From positions 1 through 33,425 of the forward strand of contig DAOPKE010000023.1 in the NCBI GenBank assembly GCA_035390965.1: a stretch of 33,425 bases of DNA, in the 5' to 3' direction. Position 1 is the stretch's first letter. Every line of letters starts with the position of its first letter. A program made the translations under genes and the position numbers. The notes beneath the pieces are model-generated. The model had not been told where the DNA came from. It worked only from the letters and a program-made list of their open reading frames with translations, and ran no database searches. Source of the stretch: GWF2-43-63 sp035390965. Its GTDB lineage: Bacteria > Bacteroidota > Bacteroidia > Bacteroidales > DTU049. Shown piece by piece: positions 15,425 through 23,981 of the stretch.

Positions 15425-17546
15425 CTTTCATACTCAGATTTATTCTTTTTCTCGGCTTATCAACCTCGAGAATACGAACTTTTACTTTCTGATTAAGCTT
15501 CAGCACTTCGGAAGGATCCGCAATAAAGCGATCTGCAATCTGACTGATGTGAACCAGTCCATCCTGATGCACACCGATATCGACAAAAGCACCGAATTTA
15601 GTAATGTTGGTCACAATGCCGGGCAATTCCATGCCTGCAATCAAATCGTCGATGCTGTGAACATTCTGATCAAATTCAAATATTTCAAATTTCTCACGCG
15701 GGTCGCGGCCTGGCTTTTCGAGCTCTTTCAGAATATCATTGATGGTTGGCAATCCAAATTTTTCTGTAATATAATTCTGAGGTTTTATTTGTGCACGAAG
15801 CTCTTTATTCTGAATTAAATCGTTAACGGTACAATTCATATCCTTCGCCATTTTCTCAACAATGCCATAGCTCTCGGGGTGTACAGCCGAGGCGTCAAGC
15901 GGATTTGCAGCATCCTTGATGCGCAGGAAACCTGCGGCCTGTTCAAATGCTTTGTCACCGAAACGCTTTACTTTCAGCAAATCTTTTCGTGTTTTAAAAG
16001 CTCCTTTTTGCTTTCTGTGTTCAACAATGTTCTGCGCCATCGCAGGGCCAATGCCCGAAACGTAGGTCAGGAGCTGTTTGCTGGCGGTATTGAGTTCAAC
16101 GCCCACATTATTCACCGCACTCATAACAGTTTCATCCAGCTTTTCCTTCAGCATATTCTGATCTACATCGTGCTGATACTGTCCCACTCCGATGCTTTTC
16201 GCATCAATTTTCACCAGCTCTGCAAGTGGGTCCATTAGTCGCCGTCCGATAGAAACAGCGCCGCGCACTGTAATGTCATAATCCGGAAATTCTTCGCGGG
16301 CGACATCGCTGGCGGAATAAATCGAAGCCCCGGATTCGTTGACTGCAAGCGCAATGACAGGTCTGCTGAAATGAATGCGTTTAATGAAAGCTTCTGTTTC
16401 GCGGCCAGCAGTGCCATTACCAATGGCAATGGCCTCAATTTTATAAGCTTCAACAAGATGATCAATTTTATTCAACGCCTCTTTCACCTTACTTTCCGGC
16501 GGATGCGGATAAATGGTTTCGTTATGCAGCAGATTTCCTTGCGGATCAAGCACTACCACTTTGCATCCGGTACGAAATCCAGGATCAATGGCGAGCACCA
16601 TCTTCTGTCCAAGCGGTGATGCAAGCAGCAGCTGGCGCACATTGTCGGCAAAAACTGCAATGGCTTCCTTATCGGCTTTTTCTTTGTAAAATTTCCTTAC
16701 TTCAGTTTCAAGTGACGGCTGCAACAAGCGGTTATAACTATCGTCCACCGCTTTCTGCACTTCTTCGGCAATGGCGTTTTTTGCTTTCACAATATGCCGG
16801 TCAATCAGTCCCAGAGCCCGTTCTTCGTCCGGCTCAACTGATACGCGCAGAAATCCTTCATTCTCTCCGCGAAATATGGCAAGAATCCTGTGCGAAGGCG
16901 CTTTTGCCAAGGGTTCGGAAATGGAGAAATAATTTTCAAACTTGGCACCTTCGGTTTCTTTTCCCTTAGCCACTTTGGAATAAATCACTCCTTCGCGGAT
17001 AAAGAGTGCGCGCAGATCGGCTCTGACACGGGCATCTTCGCTGATCCATTCTGCAATGATGTCGCGTGCACCGGCAATGGCTTCCTCTTCGCTAACCACC
17101 CCTTTTTCTTCGCTGATAAAATGCCGGGCAGCTTCCATAATATCAAACGGTTGCTGGTCAAAAATACGCTTTGCCAGGGGTTCCAGTCCTTTTGCAATGG
17201 CAACGGTCGCACGCGTTTTCCGTTTTGGTTTGTAAGGGAGATACAAGTCCTCGACCTCAGGCATTGTCATCGCATTTTTGATTTTATCTTCAAGTTCGGG
17301 TGTCAATTTTCCCTGCTCGCTGATGCTTTCAAGAACAGCCGCTTTGCGCTTCTCAAGCTCCGTTAACTGATGCAGACGGGTTTTAATGGCAAGAATCTGA
17401 ACTTCATCCAATGTCCCGGTCATCTCCTTACGGTAACGGGCAATGAAAGGAACCGTAGCTCCTTCATCAAGAAGTTTAATGGTGTTGGCAACCTGAACGG
17501 GTTTCAGGCCCAGCTCAATGCAAATAATGTCGGTGAAAGATTTCAT
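15414..17546 (-). CDS. tex: Tex RNA-binding transcription accessory protein
   Basis: This 710-residue cytoplasmic protein has the full Tex layout: a helical N-terminal region (about 1-190, with TVPFIARYRKEMTGTLDEVQ), a YqgF/RNase H-like domain beginning near 317 (LAIDPGFRTGCKVVVLDPQG), helix-hairpin-helix repeats around 490-560 (YVSGIGPAMAQNIVEHRKQK), and a C-terminal S1 RNA-binding domain near 640-708 (GIVTNITKFGAFVDIGV). Tex binds nucleic acid and associates with transcription; its exact role is not settled. It is the first gene of the minus-strand series tex, small ORF, M14 peptidase and xth. A TATTTTTG box lies just before the start at 17551-17558 (minus), but no well-placed -33 element was seen. 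Divergent from the ATPase gene at 17732. Confidence 0.95.
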   Translation of the reverse strand: MKSFTDIICIELGLKPVQVANTIKLLDEGATVPFIARYRKEMTGTLDEVQILAIKTRLHQLTELEKRKAAVLESISEQGKLTPELEDKIKNAMTMPEVEDLYLPYKPKRKTRATVAIAKGLEPLAKRIFDQQPFDIMEAARHFISEEKGVVSEEEAIAGARDIIAEWISEDARVRADLRALFIREGVIYSKVAKGKETEGAKFENYFSISEPLAKAPSHRILAIFRGENEGFLRVSVEPDEERALGLIDRHIVKAKNAIAEEVQKAVDDSYNRLLQPSLETEVRKFYKEKADKEAIAVFADNVRQLLLASPLGQKMVLAIDPGFRTGCKVVVLDPQGNLLHNETIYPHPPESKVKEALNKIDHLVEAYKIEAIAIGNGTAGRETEAFIKRIHFSRPVIALAVNESGASIYSASDVAREEFPDYDITVRGAVSIGRRLMDPLAELVKIDAKSIGVGQYQHDVDQNMLKEKLDETVMSAVNNVGVELNTASKQLLTYVSGIGPAMAQNIVEHRKQKGAFKTRKDLLKVKRFGDKAFEQAAGFLRIKDAANPLDASAVHPESYGIVEKMAKDMNCTVNDLIQNKELRAQIKPQNYITEKFGLPTINDILKELEKPGRDPREKFEIFEFDQNVHSIDDLIAGMELPGIVTNITKFGAFVDIGVHQDGLVHISQIADRFIADPSEVLKLNQKVKVRILEVDKPRKRINLSMKGVQ

Positions 17547-17683
17547 GTTTCAAAAATAGCAATTTTCGCTCAATAGTAAGATGTAGTGGAATAATAAATC
17601 ATGAACAAGAAAATATGAGTCAATTTCATTTTGGCTATATATCCATCTTTTTTTATTGTTATAGCCATTTTGAATTTTATATT

Positions 17684-17713
17684 TTGCTTTTACTATGAAT
17701 ATTTATATATTTG
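17684..17713 (+). promoter_or_regulatory. Promoter of the DUF234-type ATPase gene
   Basis: TTG (17684-17686) and TATATTTG (17706-17713) are spaced by exactly 19 bp. The expected start near 17719 leaves a leader of about 13 nt before the ATG at 17732, consistent with the short, Shine-Dalgarno-free leaders seen elsewhere in the window. Confidence 0.65.
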
Positions 17714-17731
17714 CAGCCAAAATAAAATTAT

Positions 17732-19159
17732 ATGTGCGACATCGTTGGCAGAGATGAAGAAATAGAAATCATGCGCGATCTTGAGCAGTCGCGCGTTTCT
17801 GAATTTTTAGTCGTATATGGGCGCCGGCGCATTGGTAAAACATATCTGATCCGGGAAGTATTTCAGAATAAGTTTGTCTTTTCAATTACCGGAATTGACA
17901 ATGTAAATATGACACAGCAGCTGATGAATTTCAATCTTACGCTCAGGCAGCACGATGCTGACGGGGAATGGGAGCCCGTCAACTGCTGGCTGCTGGCATT
18001 TAATCAATTGCGAAAGTTTCTGGAAAAGTCAAAAAAAAAGCGAAAAATAGTATTTTTTGATGAACTACCCTGGTTCGACACGCAGCATTCCGACTTCATT
18101 CAGGGGCTGGAGCATTTCTGGAACAGCTGGGCATCAGGACGTAAGGATGTTTTCCTGATTGTTAGCGGTTCGGCTACATCATGGATGATCAACAAGCTCA
18201 TCAATAACCGTGGTGGTTTGCACAATCGCGTCACCCAGCGCATCTGTCTGGAACCATTTACACTGGCCGAATGCAGCGAGTTTATGAAAAGGAAAAATGT
18301 CCATCTTGATCAGTATCAGCTTATTCAGTTATATATGGTGATGGGCGGAGTACCATACTATTGGAATAAAGTGACCAGGGGAAAAAGCGCGGCACAGATT
18401 ATTGATCGCGAATGCTTCAGCCGCAACGGCTCGTTGAAAGACGAATTCAATAATATTTTCAAATCGCTTTTCCGTCATCACCAGAGGCATATAAGCATAG
18501 TAAAAGCTCTGGCCACCAAATCGAAAGGACTCAACCGCAACAAAATTTCAAAATTGTCGGGTATATCGAATGGCGGCGGCCTGACACGATTGCTGGATGA
18601 ACTGGAGGCCTGTCATTTCATAACCCGCTACATTCCATTTGGCCGTACAAGCCGCGACAGTCTGTATCAGCTGAATGACATGTTCAGTCTGTTTCATCTC
18701 AGATTCATGCATACATCAACAAAAAAAGATGCAGGCAACTGGCTGAAAACCATTGATAGTCCGAAGCACCGGGCATGGTCGGGATATGCATTCGAACAGG
18801 TTTGCATGCAGCACAGTGCGCAAATAAAAAAAGCTTTGGGTATATCGGGCATTGAAACACATATTTCGTCATGGCGCAGCAGGAGCGATGATTCGGGGGC
18901 GCAGGCCGATATGATCATCGATCGCCGCGACCAGATTATCAATTTGTGTGAGATGAAATATTCAGTGAACCCGTACATCATCAATAAAAAATACGCGACA
19001 GAACTCAGTGAGAAAGCAGGACGTTTCAGGTACGACACGAAAACAAAAAAAGCCGTACATATTGTTCTGCTCACAACATTTGGAGTTGCAAACATGGAGC
19101 ATTACGGCGGCATTATTCAGCATAACCTTACAATGGATTGTCTGTTTGAAAAAGCATAA
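17732..19159 (+). CDS. AAA ATPase with DUF234 nuclease-like C-terminus
   Basis: The 475-residue protein is of the archaeal-type ATPase (AAA/STAND-like) family common in Bacteroidota. It has Walker A GRRRIGKT at 30-37, Walker B VFFDE at 107-111 and a sensor-like IVSGSATSWM segment near 145. A winged-helix region (about 270-330, RNKISKLSGISNGGGLTRLL) and a C-terminal DUF234 domain follow. In that domain D393 (GAQADMII) and E407-x-K409 (LCEMKYS) form a PD-(D/E)xK-like nuclease motif. The cellular role of this family is unknown; mobile or defence functions have been suggested by such architectures, but none is shown here. It has its own promoter, is divergent from tex, and is separated from the transporter gene by 77 bp. 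There is no partner toxin, methylase or integrase next to it. Confidence 0.85.
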   Translation: MCDIVGRDEEIEIMRDLEQSRVSEFLVVYGRRRIGKTYLIREVFQNKFVFSITGIDNVNMTQQLMNFNLTLRQHDADGEWEPVNCWLLAFNQLRKFLEKSKKKRKIVFFDELPWFDTQHSDFIQGLEHFWNSWASGRKDVFLIVSGSATSWMINKLINNRGGLHNRVTQRICLEPFTLAECSEFMKRKNVHLDQYQLIQLYMVMGGVPYYWNKVTRGKSAAQIIDRECFSRNGSLKDEFNNIFKSLFRHHQRHISIVKALATKSKGLNRNKISKLSGISNGGGLTRLLDELEACHFITRYIPFGRTSRDSLYQLNDMFSLFHLRFMHTSTKKDAGNWLKTIDSPKHRAWSGYAFEQVCMQHSAQIKKALGISGIETHISSWRSRSDDSGAQADMIIDRRDQIINLCEMKYSVNPYIINKKYATELSEKAGRFRYDTKTKKAVHIVLLTTFGVANMEHYGGIIQHNLTMDCLFEKA

Positions 19160-19236
19160 AAGAACCAGCTTCAATATGAAAACATTCTTTTCAAAGAACC
19201 GAAAATATTATCTTCGCAACGAAATAACAAGAGCTT

Positions 19237-20850
19237 ATGAGTGACCAGCTGAAGAAAAAAAGGCAGATACCAAGTACATACGTTATTGTTTTTACGATAA
19301 TCCTTATTGCTGCAGCAGCCACCTGGCTGGTTCCGGGCGGTTCATTCGAGCGCGAGAAAGTGATGGTGAACGGCGTCGAACGCGACATTGTTGTTCAGGG
19401 ATCATATCACGAAACCGAGACTAATCCTCAAAGTTGGGAAATACTTGCTTCCGTTTATGACGGATTTATTGATAAGGCCGACATCATTGTTTTTATTCTG
19501 GTAATCGGAGCTTCGTTCTGGATTATCAATTCATCAAAGGCGCTCGACATTGGAATCATCAAGTTTCTGAGTCGCGCCGAGCGACTTGAAAAATATAAGA
19601 TCTTCAGAAAAATCGGCATCCGGAATATTCTGATTACGCTGATTATGCTCATGTTTTCAGTTTTCGGAGCCGTATTTGGCATGAGTGAAGAAACCATTGC
19701 CTTTGTGATTATTTTCGTACCGATGGCTATTAAAATGGGTTACGACAGCATTGTAGGTGTCAGCATGTGTTTTGTCGGAGCAGCAATGGGTTTCGCAGGT
19801 GCATTATTTAACCCATTCACCATTGGAATTGCACAGGGCATTGCACAGATTCCATTATTCAGCGGACTTGAATACCGTTTATTTATGTGGATTGTATTGA
19901 ATATTTTCGGAATTTCCTATATACTGATTTACGCCAACAAAGTATATAAAAATCCGCAACGATCTGTGGTGTACGAAACCGATCAGTACTGGCGCGATCA
20001 GGCAACAAATAACGAACATCCGGTGGAGACCAAAGCCGGTATTTCAGCCTGGGTTTCGTTTGGAATTATTTTGTTTTCGCTGATTGCATTCTGGACGAAA
20101 TATCCCTACACCGATATTACGGTTGGTTCTTTTACTGTTACCATCCCGGCGCTGCCAATTTTGACTTTCCTGTTTGCTATTCCCGGAATATGGCTTCTGG
20201 TGCGGAAAAGCGTACAACTGTACATTTTGCATATCATGTTGTTCACCACCATTTCGCTCGTAATCGGTGTACTTGGATTTCACTGGTATATCCGCGAAAT
20301 TGCAGCGCTGTTTTTCGGAATGGGCCTCATGGGCGGCATAGCGGCGAATTATCGTCCGAATGAATTCACCAAACATTTTATGGACGGCGCAAAAGATATT
20401 TTTTCAGCCGCACTGATTGTTGGTCTGGCTGGCGGCATCATTATTATCCTGCAGGAAGGCGGCATTGTTGATACGCTCTTAAATTCGCTCTCCTCATTGT
20501 TTTCGCACAATAAATATTCTGCAGTCAGTGGCATGTATGTAGTTCAAACCGCTATAAATCTCATTATGCCATCTGGCTCAGCCAAAGCTGCGCTCACCAT
20601 GCCACTGATGGCGCCATTTTCCGATCTTATCGGAATTTCACGCCAGGCCTCGGTAATTGCATTTCAGCTGGGAGACGGTATTACAAACATGATCACGCCG
20701 GTTTCAGGGGTGCTGCTGGGCGTTTTAAGCATGGCAAAAATCCCTTATGAGCGCTGGTTCAAATGGGCCTGGAAATTTATTCTGATGCTGATTATTCTTG
20801 GATTTTTGTTACTGATTCCGACGGTTACAATGACCTTGAACGGATTCTAA
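19237..20850 (+). CDS. YfcC-family membrane transporter
   Basis: The 537-residue inner-membrane protein has about 12 hydrophobic segments and matches the YfcC / C4-dicarboxylate anaerobic carrier (DcuC-like) family. Signs are the N-terminal IPSTYVIVFTIILIAAAATW followed by LVPGG, the central VFGAVFGMSEETIAF and MGFAGALFNPFTIGIAQGIA, and the C-terminal LIMPSGSAKAALTMPLMAP and ITNMITPVSGVLLGVLSMAK. These two re-entrant-like, Ser/Gly/Asn-rich motifs are typical of ion-coupled carboxylate or amino-acid carriers. The substrate cannot be told from sequence; peptides, amino acids or dicarboxylates are possible. It follows the DUF234 ATPase by 77 bp with only a weak promoter-like TATCTTCG (19209-19216). 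The stop codon is immediately followed by heptamer repeats. Confidence 0.85.
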   Translation: MSDQLKKKRQIPSTYVIVFTIILIAAAATWLVPGGSFEREKVMVNGVERDIVVQGSYHETETNPQSWEILASVYDGFIDKADIIVFILVIGASFWIINSSKALDIGIIKFLSRAERLEKYKIFRKIGIRNILITLIMLMFSVFGAVFGMSEETIAFVIIFVPMAIKMGYDSIVGVSMCFVGAAMGFAGALFNPFTIGIAQGIAQIPLFSGLEYRLFMWIVLNIFGISYILIYANKVYKNPQRSVVYETDQYWRDQATNNEHPVETKAGISAWVSFGIILFSLIAFWTKYPYTDITVGSFTVTIPALPILTFLFAIPGIWLLVRKSVQLYILHIMLFTTISLVIGVLGFHWYIREIAALFFGMGLMGGIAANYRPNEFTKHFMDGAKDIFSAALIVGLAGGIIIILQEGGIVDTLLNSLSSLFSHNKYSAVSGMYVVQTAINLIMPSGSAKAALTMPLMAPFSDLIGISRQASVIAFQLGDGITNMITPVSGVLLGVLSMAKIPYERWFKWAWKFILMLIILGFLLLIPTVTMTLNGF

Positions 20851-21095
20851 AATACGAAATCAGAAATACGAACGAAAACAATTCAAGAAAACAAAATAGA
20901 ATTTCACAAATCGTATTTCGTATCTCGTATTTCGATCTCGTATNNNNNNNNNNNNNNNNNNNNNNNNNNNNNNNNNNNNNNNNNNNNNNNNNNNNNNNNN
21001 NNNNNNNNNNNNNNNNNNNNNNNNNNNNNNNNNNNNNNNNNNNATCTCGTATTTCGTATTTCGTATCTCGCATCTCGTATTTCGTATTTCGTAAA
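20851..21095. repeat. TCGTATY heptamer repeats filling a convergent intergenic gap
   Basis: From the yfcC stop codon to the TPR-gene stop codon the sequence consists largely of imperfect 7-bp units, TCGTATT and TCGTATC. Units on the left (20851-20871) are in the opposite orientation (AATACGA), while those at 20911-20943 and 21044-21093 are forward. The left arm pairs with 20911-20931 at 18 of 21 positions, so a long hairpin with a loop of about 39 nt is possible. The central part is unknown because of a 100-N gap. Peptides such as KYEIRNTKYEI in databases are translations of the same type of repeat. It may serve as a transcript end or be a neutral repeat. Confidence 0.85.
20944..21043. other. 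Assembly gap of 100 Ns
   Basis: Exactly 100 Ns, the usual placeholder for a scaffold gap of unknown length, lie inside the heptamer repeats. The repeat length is therefore not known, and reading frames that cross it are meaningless. Confidence 0.99.
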
Positions 21096-22334
21096 TCAAA
21101 ACGCTCCTTCATCGTCGCCGCAGGCGCGCTTTTTAGCTTCGACGGAACCGTCGTATTTGAGATCTACGGCTTTCTGTAAATCTTCGCAGGCACCTTTTTT
21201 ATCGCCGTTCATGTCGCGGATAGCTCCCCGGTAAAAATATGCACGGCCTGATTCCGGGCTGTATTTGATGGCCTTATCCAAATCTTCGGTGGCAGCAGTG
21301 AAATTTTTCTTTTTGAAATAATACACGCCGCGGCCTTCCCATGCATAGCCGTTTTTCGGATTGATCGTAATGATTTTGTTATAGTCTGTCAGCGCCGATG
21401 CCTCCTTGTTTGTGGCCACTTTGCTGTCGGCGCGGTTGATATAGGCATCTTCGAAATCCCTGTTATACATAACGGCCTTGTTATAGTCCGCAATAGCAAG
21501 TAAATGCTGATTGGTAGCAGCATAACAAAGCCCACGGGCATTCCACAACGAAGCATCTTTCGGAGCATAGGTTGTCAATAAAACCGTCAGATCCGAAATG
21601 GCGGTCTCATATTGTTTGGCATCCATGCACAGTTTGTAGCGGCGGCGATACACATCTTCGTTTACAAATTTATTGTTGATGGCAGCAGTATAATCTTCAA
21701 TAGCGACCTGAAAACGTTCAACCTTCTCAAGCAAAACACCGCGCCAATAAAAGGCTTCGCCATAAGTTTTGTTTTTGTCAATCACTTTCGAGAAATCGTT
21801 GAACGCTTGTTCCTGCATGTCTTTGTTGAAATATATTTTCCCGCGCGACACCAGCGTAGCCGGATCATCGGGTCGGATTTCAAGAATCTTGTTATAATCG
21901 GCCAATGCAGCATCGTTGTTATTCTGCTCGGCATACCAGGCTGCACGCAGGATGTACGGATCCGCCGATTTCGGTCGAATGTTCACTGCCTGTGTAATAT
22001 CGGCCAACGCTTCTTTCATTTGCTTTGCATCTTTGTACCAGAGCGCTCTGTAATAGAATGCAAAATAGAAATCCTTCTTTTTTGTGAGCGCCAGATTGTA
22101 ATCAATCAGCGCCAGATCCTTCTTTCCAAGTGCAAACTGACAACGACCACGATCAACATAGGCCTCGTAATAATACGGACTGATTTCAATGCATTTGGTG
22201 AAAAGCGGGATGGCACCTGCGTAATCCTTTGCATTCAGTTTGGCCGTACCGGCATCGTAATAATCGTTGGCGCTCTGCTGGGCAAACAGCGAAAACGAAT
22301 AAATAAAAGCAGCAACAAAAAGAAAATGTTTCAT
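21096..22334 (-). CDS. Secreted tetratricopeptide-repeat protein
   Basis: The 412-residue protein has a signal peptide (MKHFLFVAAFIYSFSLFAQ) followed by about 11 tandem 34-residue TPR units up to the C-terminus. Each contains the usual pattern: an aromatic or Ala-rich first helix and Asp-Tyr-Asn/Asp-Lys-Ala/Ile in the second (for example AIADYNKAV, AIEDYTAAIN, ALTDYNKIIT). TPRs bind other proteins, so it is probably a periplasmic or lipid-free scaffold; no partner or enzymatic domain is visible. The short C-terminal tail is KKRACGDDEGAF. It converges on yfcC across the heptamer repeats. A promoter-like TATTTTCG occurs at 22352-22359 (minus) without a good -33 element. The next gene upstream, the LRR protein, ends 214 bp away, so it is probably transcribed separately. 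Confidence 0.88.
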   Translation of the reverse strand: MKHFLFVAAFIYSFSLFAQQSANDYYDAGTAKLNAKDYAGAIPLFTKCIEISPYYYEAYVDRGRCQFALGKKDLALIDYNLALTKKKDFYFAFYYRALWYKDAKQMKEALADITQAVNIRPKSADPYILRAAWYAEQNNNDAALADYNKILEIRPDDPATLVSRGKIYFNKDMQEQAFNDFSKVIDKNKTYGEAFYWRGVLLEKVERFQVAIEDYTAAINNKFVNEDVYRRRYKLCMDAKQYETAISDLTVLLTTYAPKDASLWNARGLCYAATNQHLLAIADYNKAVMYNRDFEDAYINRADSKVATNKEASALTDYNKIITINPKNGYAWEGRGVYYFKKKNFTAATEDLDKAIKYSPESGRAYFYRGAIRDMNGDKKGACEDLQKAVDLKYDGSVEAKKRACGDDEGAF

Positions 22335-22548
22335 CGTGAGAAATTGATATGCGAAAATAAAAAAATACTTTGTAATAATGACCTGAGATTATTCTAATCA
22401 GCTTTTCGCATACAAGCAACCGCAATTATCCAAGAAAAAAAGTCATTTAAAAATCCAATACTGATGCAACTCACCAATACTTCTATGTTTACGAAGCCAC
22501 TGCAAACAATGGAATATTGAGTTAAAAACTACTTGCAAAATTTTAAAA

Positions 22549-23601
22549 TCATTCAGGTCTTCCGACAATCAAAATATTCATTGAGCGCACACCGTATGGC
22601 AGATCTGTGATGCCGGTGCCAGAAATATCCATCCAGCGCAGTTGTGTGAGTTCATCGAAAAAGGAAGGTAAACTGATGATGTTTGTATGTGCAATACTAA
22701 GACTTTCGAGATTCTTCAGCTCATTGAAAAATGAAGGGAAGCTGCTGACTTTGGTATAACTCATATCAAGCACACGCAAAGACTTCAATTCATAAAAAAA
22801 TGATGCAAACGAAGTAATGGGATTTCCTGATAAATCGAGTATTTCAAGATTTTTCAATTCACTGAAATAAGACGGAAATGAAGTAAAATTATTATTCTCG
22901 GCCTCGATTACACGCAACTGTCGCAGATCGCTGAAAAAAGAAGGCCATGAACTGAAATTATTATTACTGATATAAAGTTCGCGCAAATTTTCCATATCAC
23001 TAAAAAACGAGGGCCACGTACTCAGATTCTGACCTCTGACATCAAGCACAATAACGTCTTCGGGATTCCTTGCGGCCGCTTCAATATTATAATAAACACC
23101 AGAATTCTGCGGTATATAAACATTTTGCACCTGCGGCTCGATATAATTATTCTGCACATCATTATTGTAATTCTCAGAATTATCGTAATTGTAATTATTG
23201 TTGTTATAATTGTTGCTGTTGTTATATGAATCCGATGTATTGTAATTATTGCTTTGAGGAATTGGAAGACCGCTTTGGGCATCACGCATGACAAGGATGG
23301 AGCTGATGTTGTTGTTCCATGGCGCGAAATCGCCAGTGGCGGTCCAGTCATTTTCAATCACCAGATAATGGCCACGGAACCCAGATTCATCAAAGATGAC
23401 AATCCATGTTCCCGTAGGGATCCTAATTGAGCCGATGCGGTTAATAAAAACATCTGACAGGCCTTCGGGGTTATAATGGCTGTACAAATTGCGCGAGTCA
23501 CCCGTAAAATTTTCATTATCATATACTGTAACAGCGTCGTTTTGAGCTATGCAGGTTACGGAAAACAGGGCGAACAAAATAAGTGTGGCGAAGTGTTTCA
23601 T
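22549..23601 (-). CDS. Secreted beta/gamma-crystallin and leucine-rich-repeat protein
   Basis: The 350-residue protein has a signal peptide (MKHFATLILFALFSVTCIAQ), a beta/gamma-crystallin-like domain (about 22-108), an Asn/Tyr-rich linker (about 116-153), and seven LRRs of exactly 23 residues from 183 to 343. The crystallin part shows VTVYDNENFTGDSRNLY and FDESGFRGHYLVIEND with the calcium-type N/D-x-x-S pattern in INRIGSI and NNNISSI. The LRRs share an uncommon loop, S-F/W-P-S-F-F-x-E/D-L, repeated nearly unchanged (WPSFFSDL, FPSFFNEL, LPSFFDEL). This is likely a surface or periplasmic binding protein; ligand unknown. No type IX sorting domain or lipobox is seen. The intergenic region upstream (23602-24017) carries repeats and operator-like sites that could also affect this gene. 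Confidence 0.8.
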   Translation of the reverse strand: MKHFATLILFALFSVTCIAQNDAVTVYDNENFTGDSRNLYSHYNPEGLSDVFINRIGSIRIPTGTWIVIFDESGFRGHYLVIENDWTATGDFAPWNNNISSILVMRDAQSGLPIPQSNNYNTSDSYNNSNNYNNNNYNYDNSENYNNDVQNNYIEPQVQNVYIPQNSGVYYNIEAAARNPEDVIVLDVRGQNLSTWPSFFSDMENLRELYISNNNFSSWPSFFSDLRQLRVIEAENNNFTSFPSYFSELKNLEILDLSGNPITSFASFFYELKSLRVLDMSYTKVSSFPSFFNELKNLESLSIAHTNIISLPSFFDELTQLRWMDISGTGITDLPYGVRSMNILIVGRPE

Positions 23602-23623
23602 GGTGGCTGCGGTTTGTTGGTGT

Positions 23624-23747
23624 GTGCCAAGTTAGGAAACTTTGCACAGCTGTGATGTTAAAAAATGAGCAAAGGGCTTGCAAAATTCGAGCCAGAGGGT
23701 AGAGTGCGAAGTTGGAAACTTCGCACAGTGCTGTATGGAATTCGCAC
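23624..23747. repeat. REP-like palindromes, two clear copies and one decayed
   Basis: GTGCGAAGTT-GGA-AACTTCGCAC at 23704-23726 is a perfect 10-bp stem with a GGA loop. A variant at 23624-23647 (GTGCCAAGTT, AGGA, AACTTTGCAC) and a shortened one at 23728-23747 keep the GTGC and GCAC ends. Copies of the same family also occur at 24762-24818, so the element is dispersed within this window. Lack of a following T-run argues against ordinary terminators. Confidence 0.7.
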
Positions 23748-23830
23748 AGCGCTTACTTGAAAACAGCTTTATAGGCTGCTTTTAGCATGAACAGACATTT
23801 CAAATAGTGTGTTTAGCATCCATCAAATTC

Positions 23831-23926
23831 ATTGAATATAGTCAATGTTTTAGTCATATTTGATATTTTCATTGAGTATAGTCAATAAATTTTGCAAATA
23901 ACATGAAAGGTTTCAGTATAGTCAAT
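23831..23926. promoter_or_regulatory. Three operator-like repeats with 40-bp spacing
   Basis: ATTGAATATAGTCAAT (23831-23846), ATTGAGTATAGTCAAT (23871-23886) and TTTCAGTATAGTCAAT (23911-23926) begin exactly 40 bp apart and share the core TATAGTCAAT. The first two are dyads, ATTGA-N6-TCAAT. Relative to the predicted start near 23987, they lie at about -61 to -156, as for an activator binding one face of the helix. The sites are also upstream of the divergent LRR gene. No cognate regulator is encoded nearby. Confidence 0.6.
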
Positions 23927-23973
23927 ACTTTTCTCTGACACACAAAATGATTAAGACAATATAAATAAAATAT

Positions 23974-23981
23974 TATCTTTG
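23974..23981 (+). promoter_or_regulatory. -7 box for the barrel gene at 24018
   Basis: TATCTTTG matches the TAnnTTTG consensus. The upstream element is only TTA (23951-23953, 20 bp away), a poor -33, which fits a promoter that needs an activator such as one binding the 40-bp spaced sites. The leader to the ATG at 24018 would be about 31 nt. Confidence 0.5.

Noticed and set aside
17547..17731. Divergent region between tex and the ATPase as a possible riboswitch or small RNA
   Set aside because: Very A/T rich with no stable conserved hairpin that I can recognise; only the ATPase promoter was supported.
17732..20850. DUF234 ATPase plus YfcC transporter as a defence or toxin pair
   Set aside because: The 77-bp gap, separate families and lack of any effector or mobile marker make a functional pair unsupported.
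20763..21179. ORF running through the 100-N gap (and its minus-strand equivalents)
   Set aside because: It is produced by the heptamer repeat and by unknown bases; both neighbours already have clear stop codons at the repeat edges.
21612..22397. Plus-strand ORF of 261 codons
   Set aside because: It is antisense to the TPR gene and its repeats; composition is that of a shadow frame.
23831..23926. CRISPR array suggested by three regularly spaced repeats
   Set aside because: Repeats are only 16 bp and partly dyadic, only three copies exist, intervals are fixed at 40 bp start to start, and no cas gene is nearby. Operator sites fit better.
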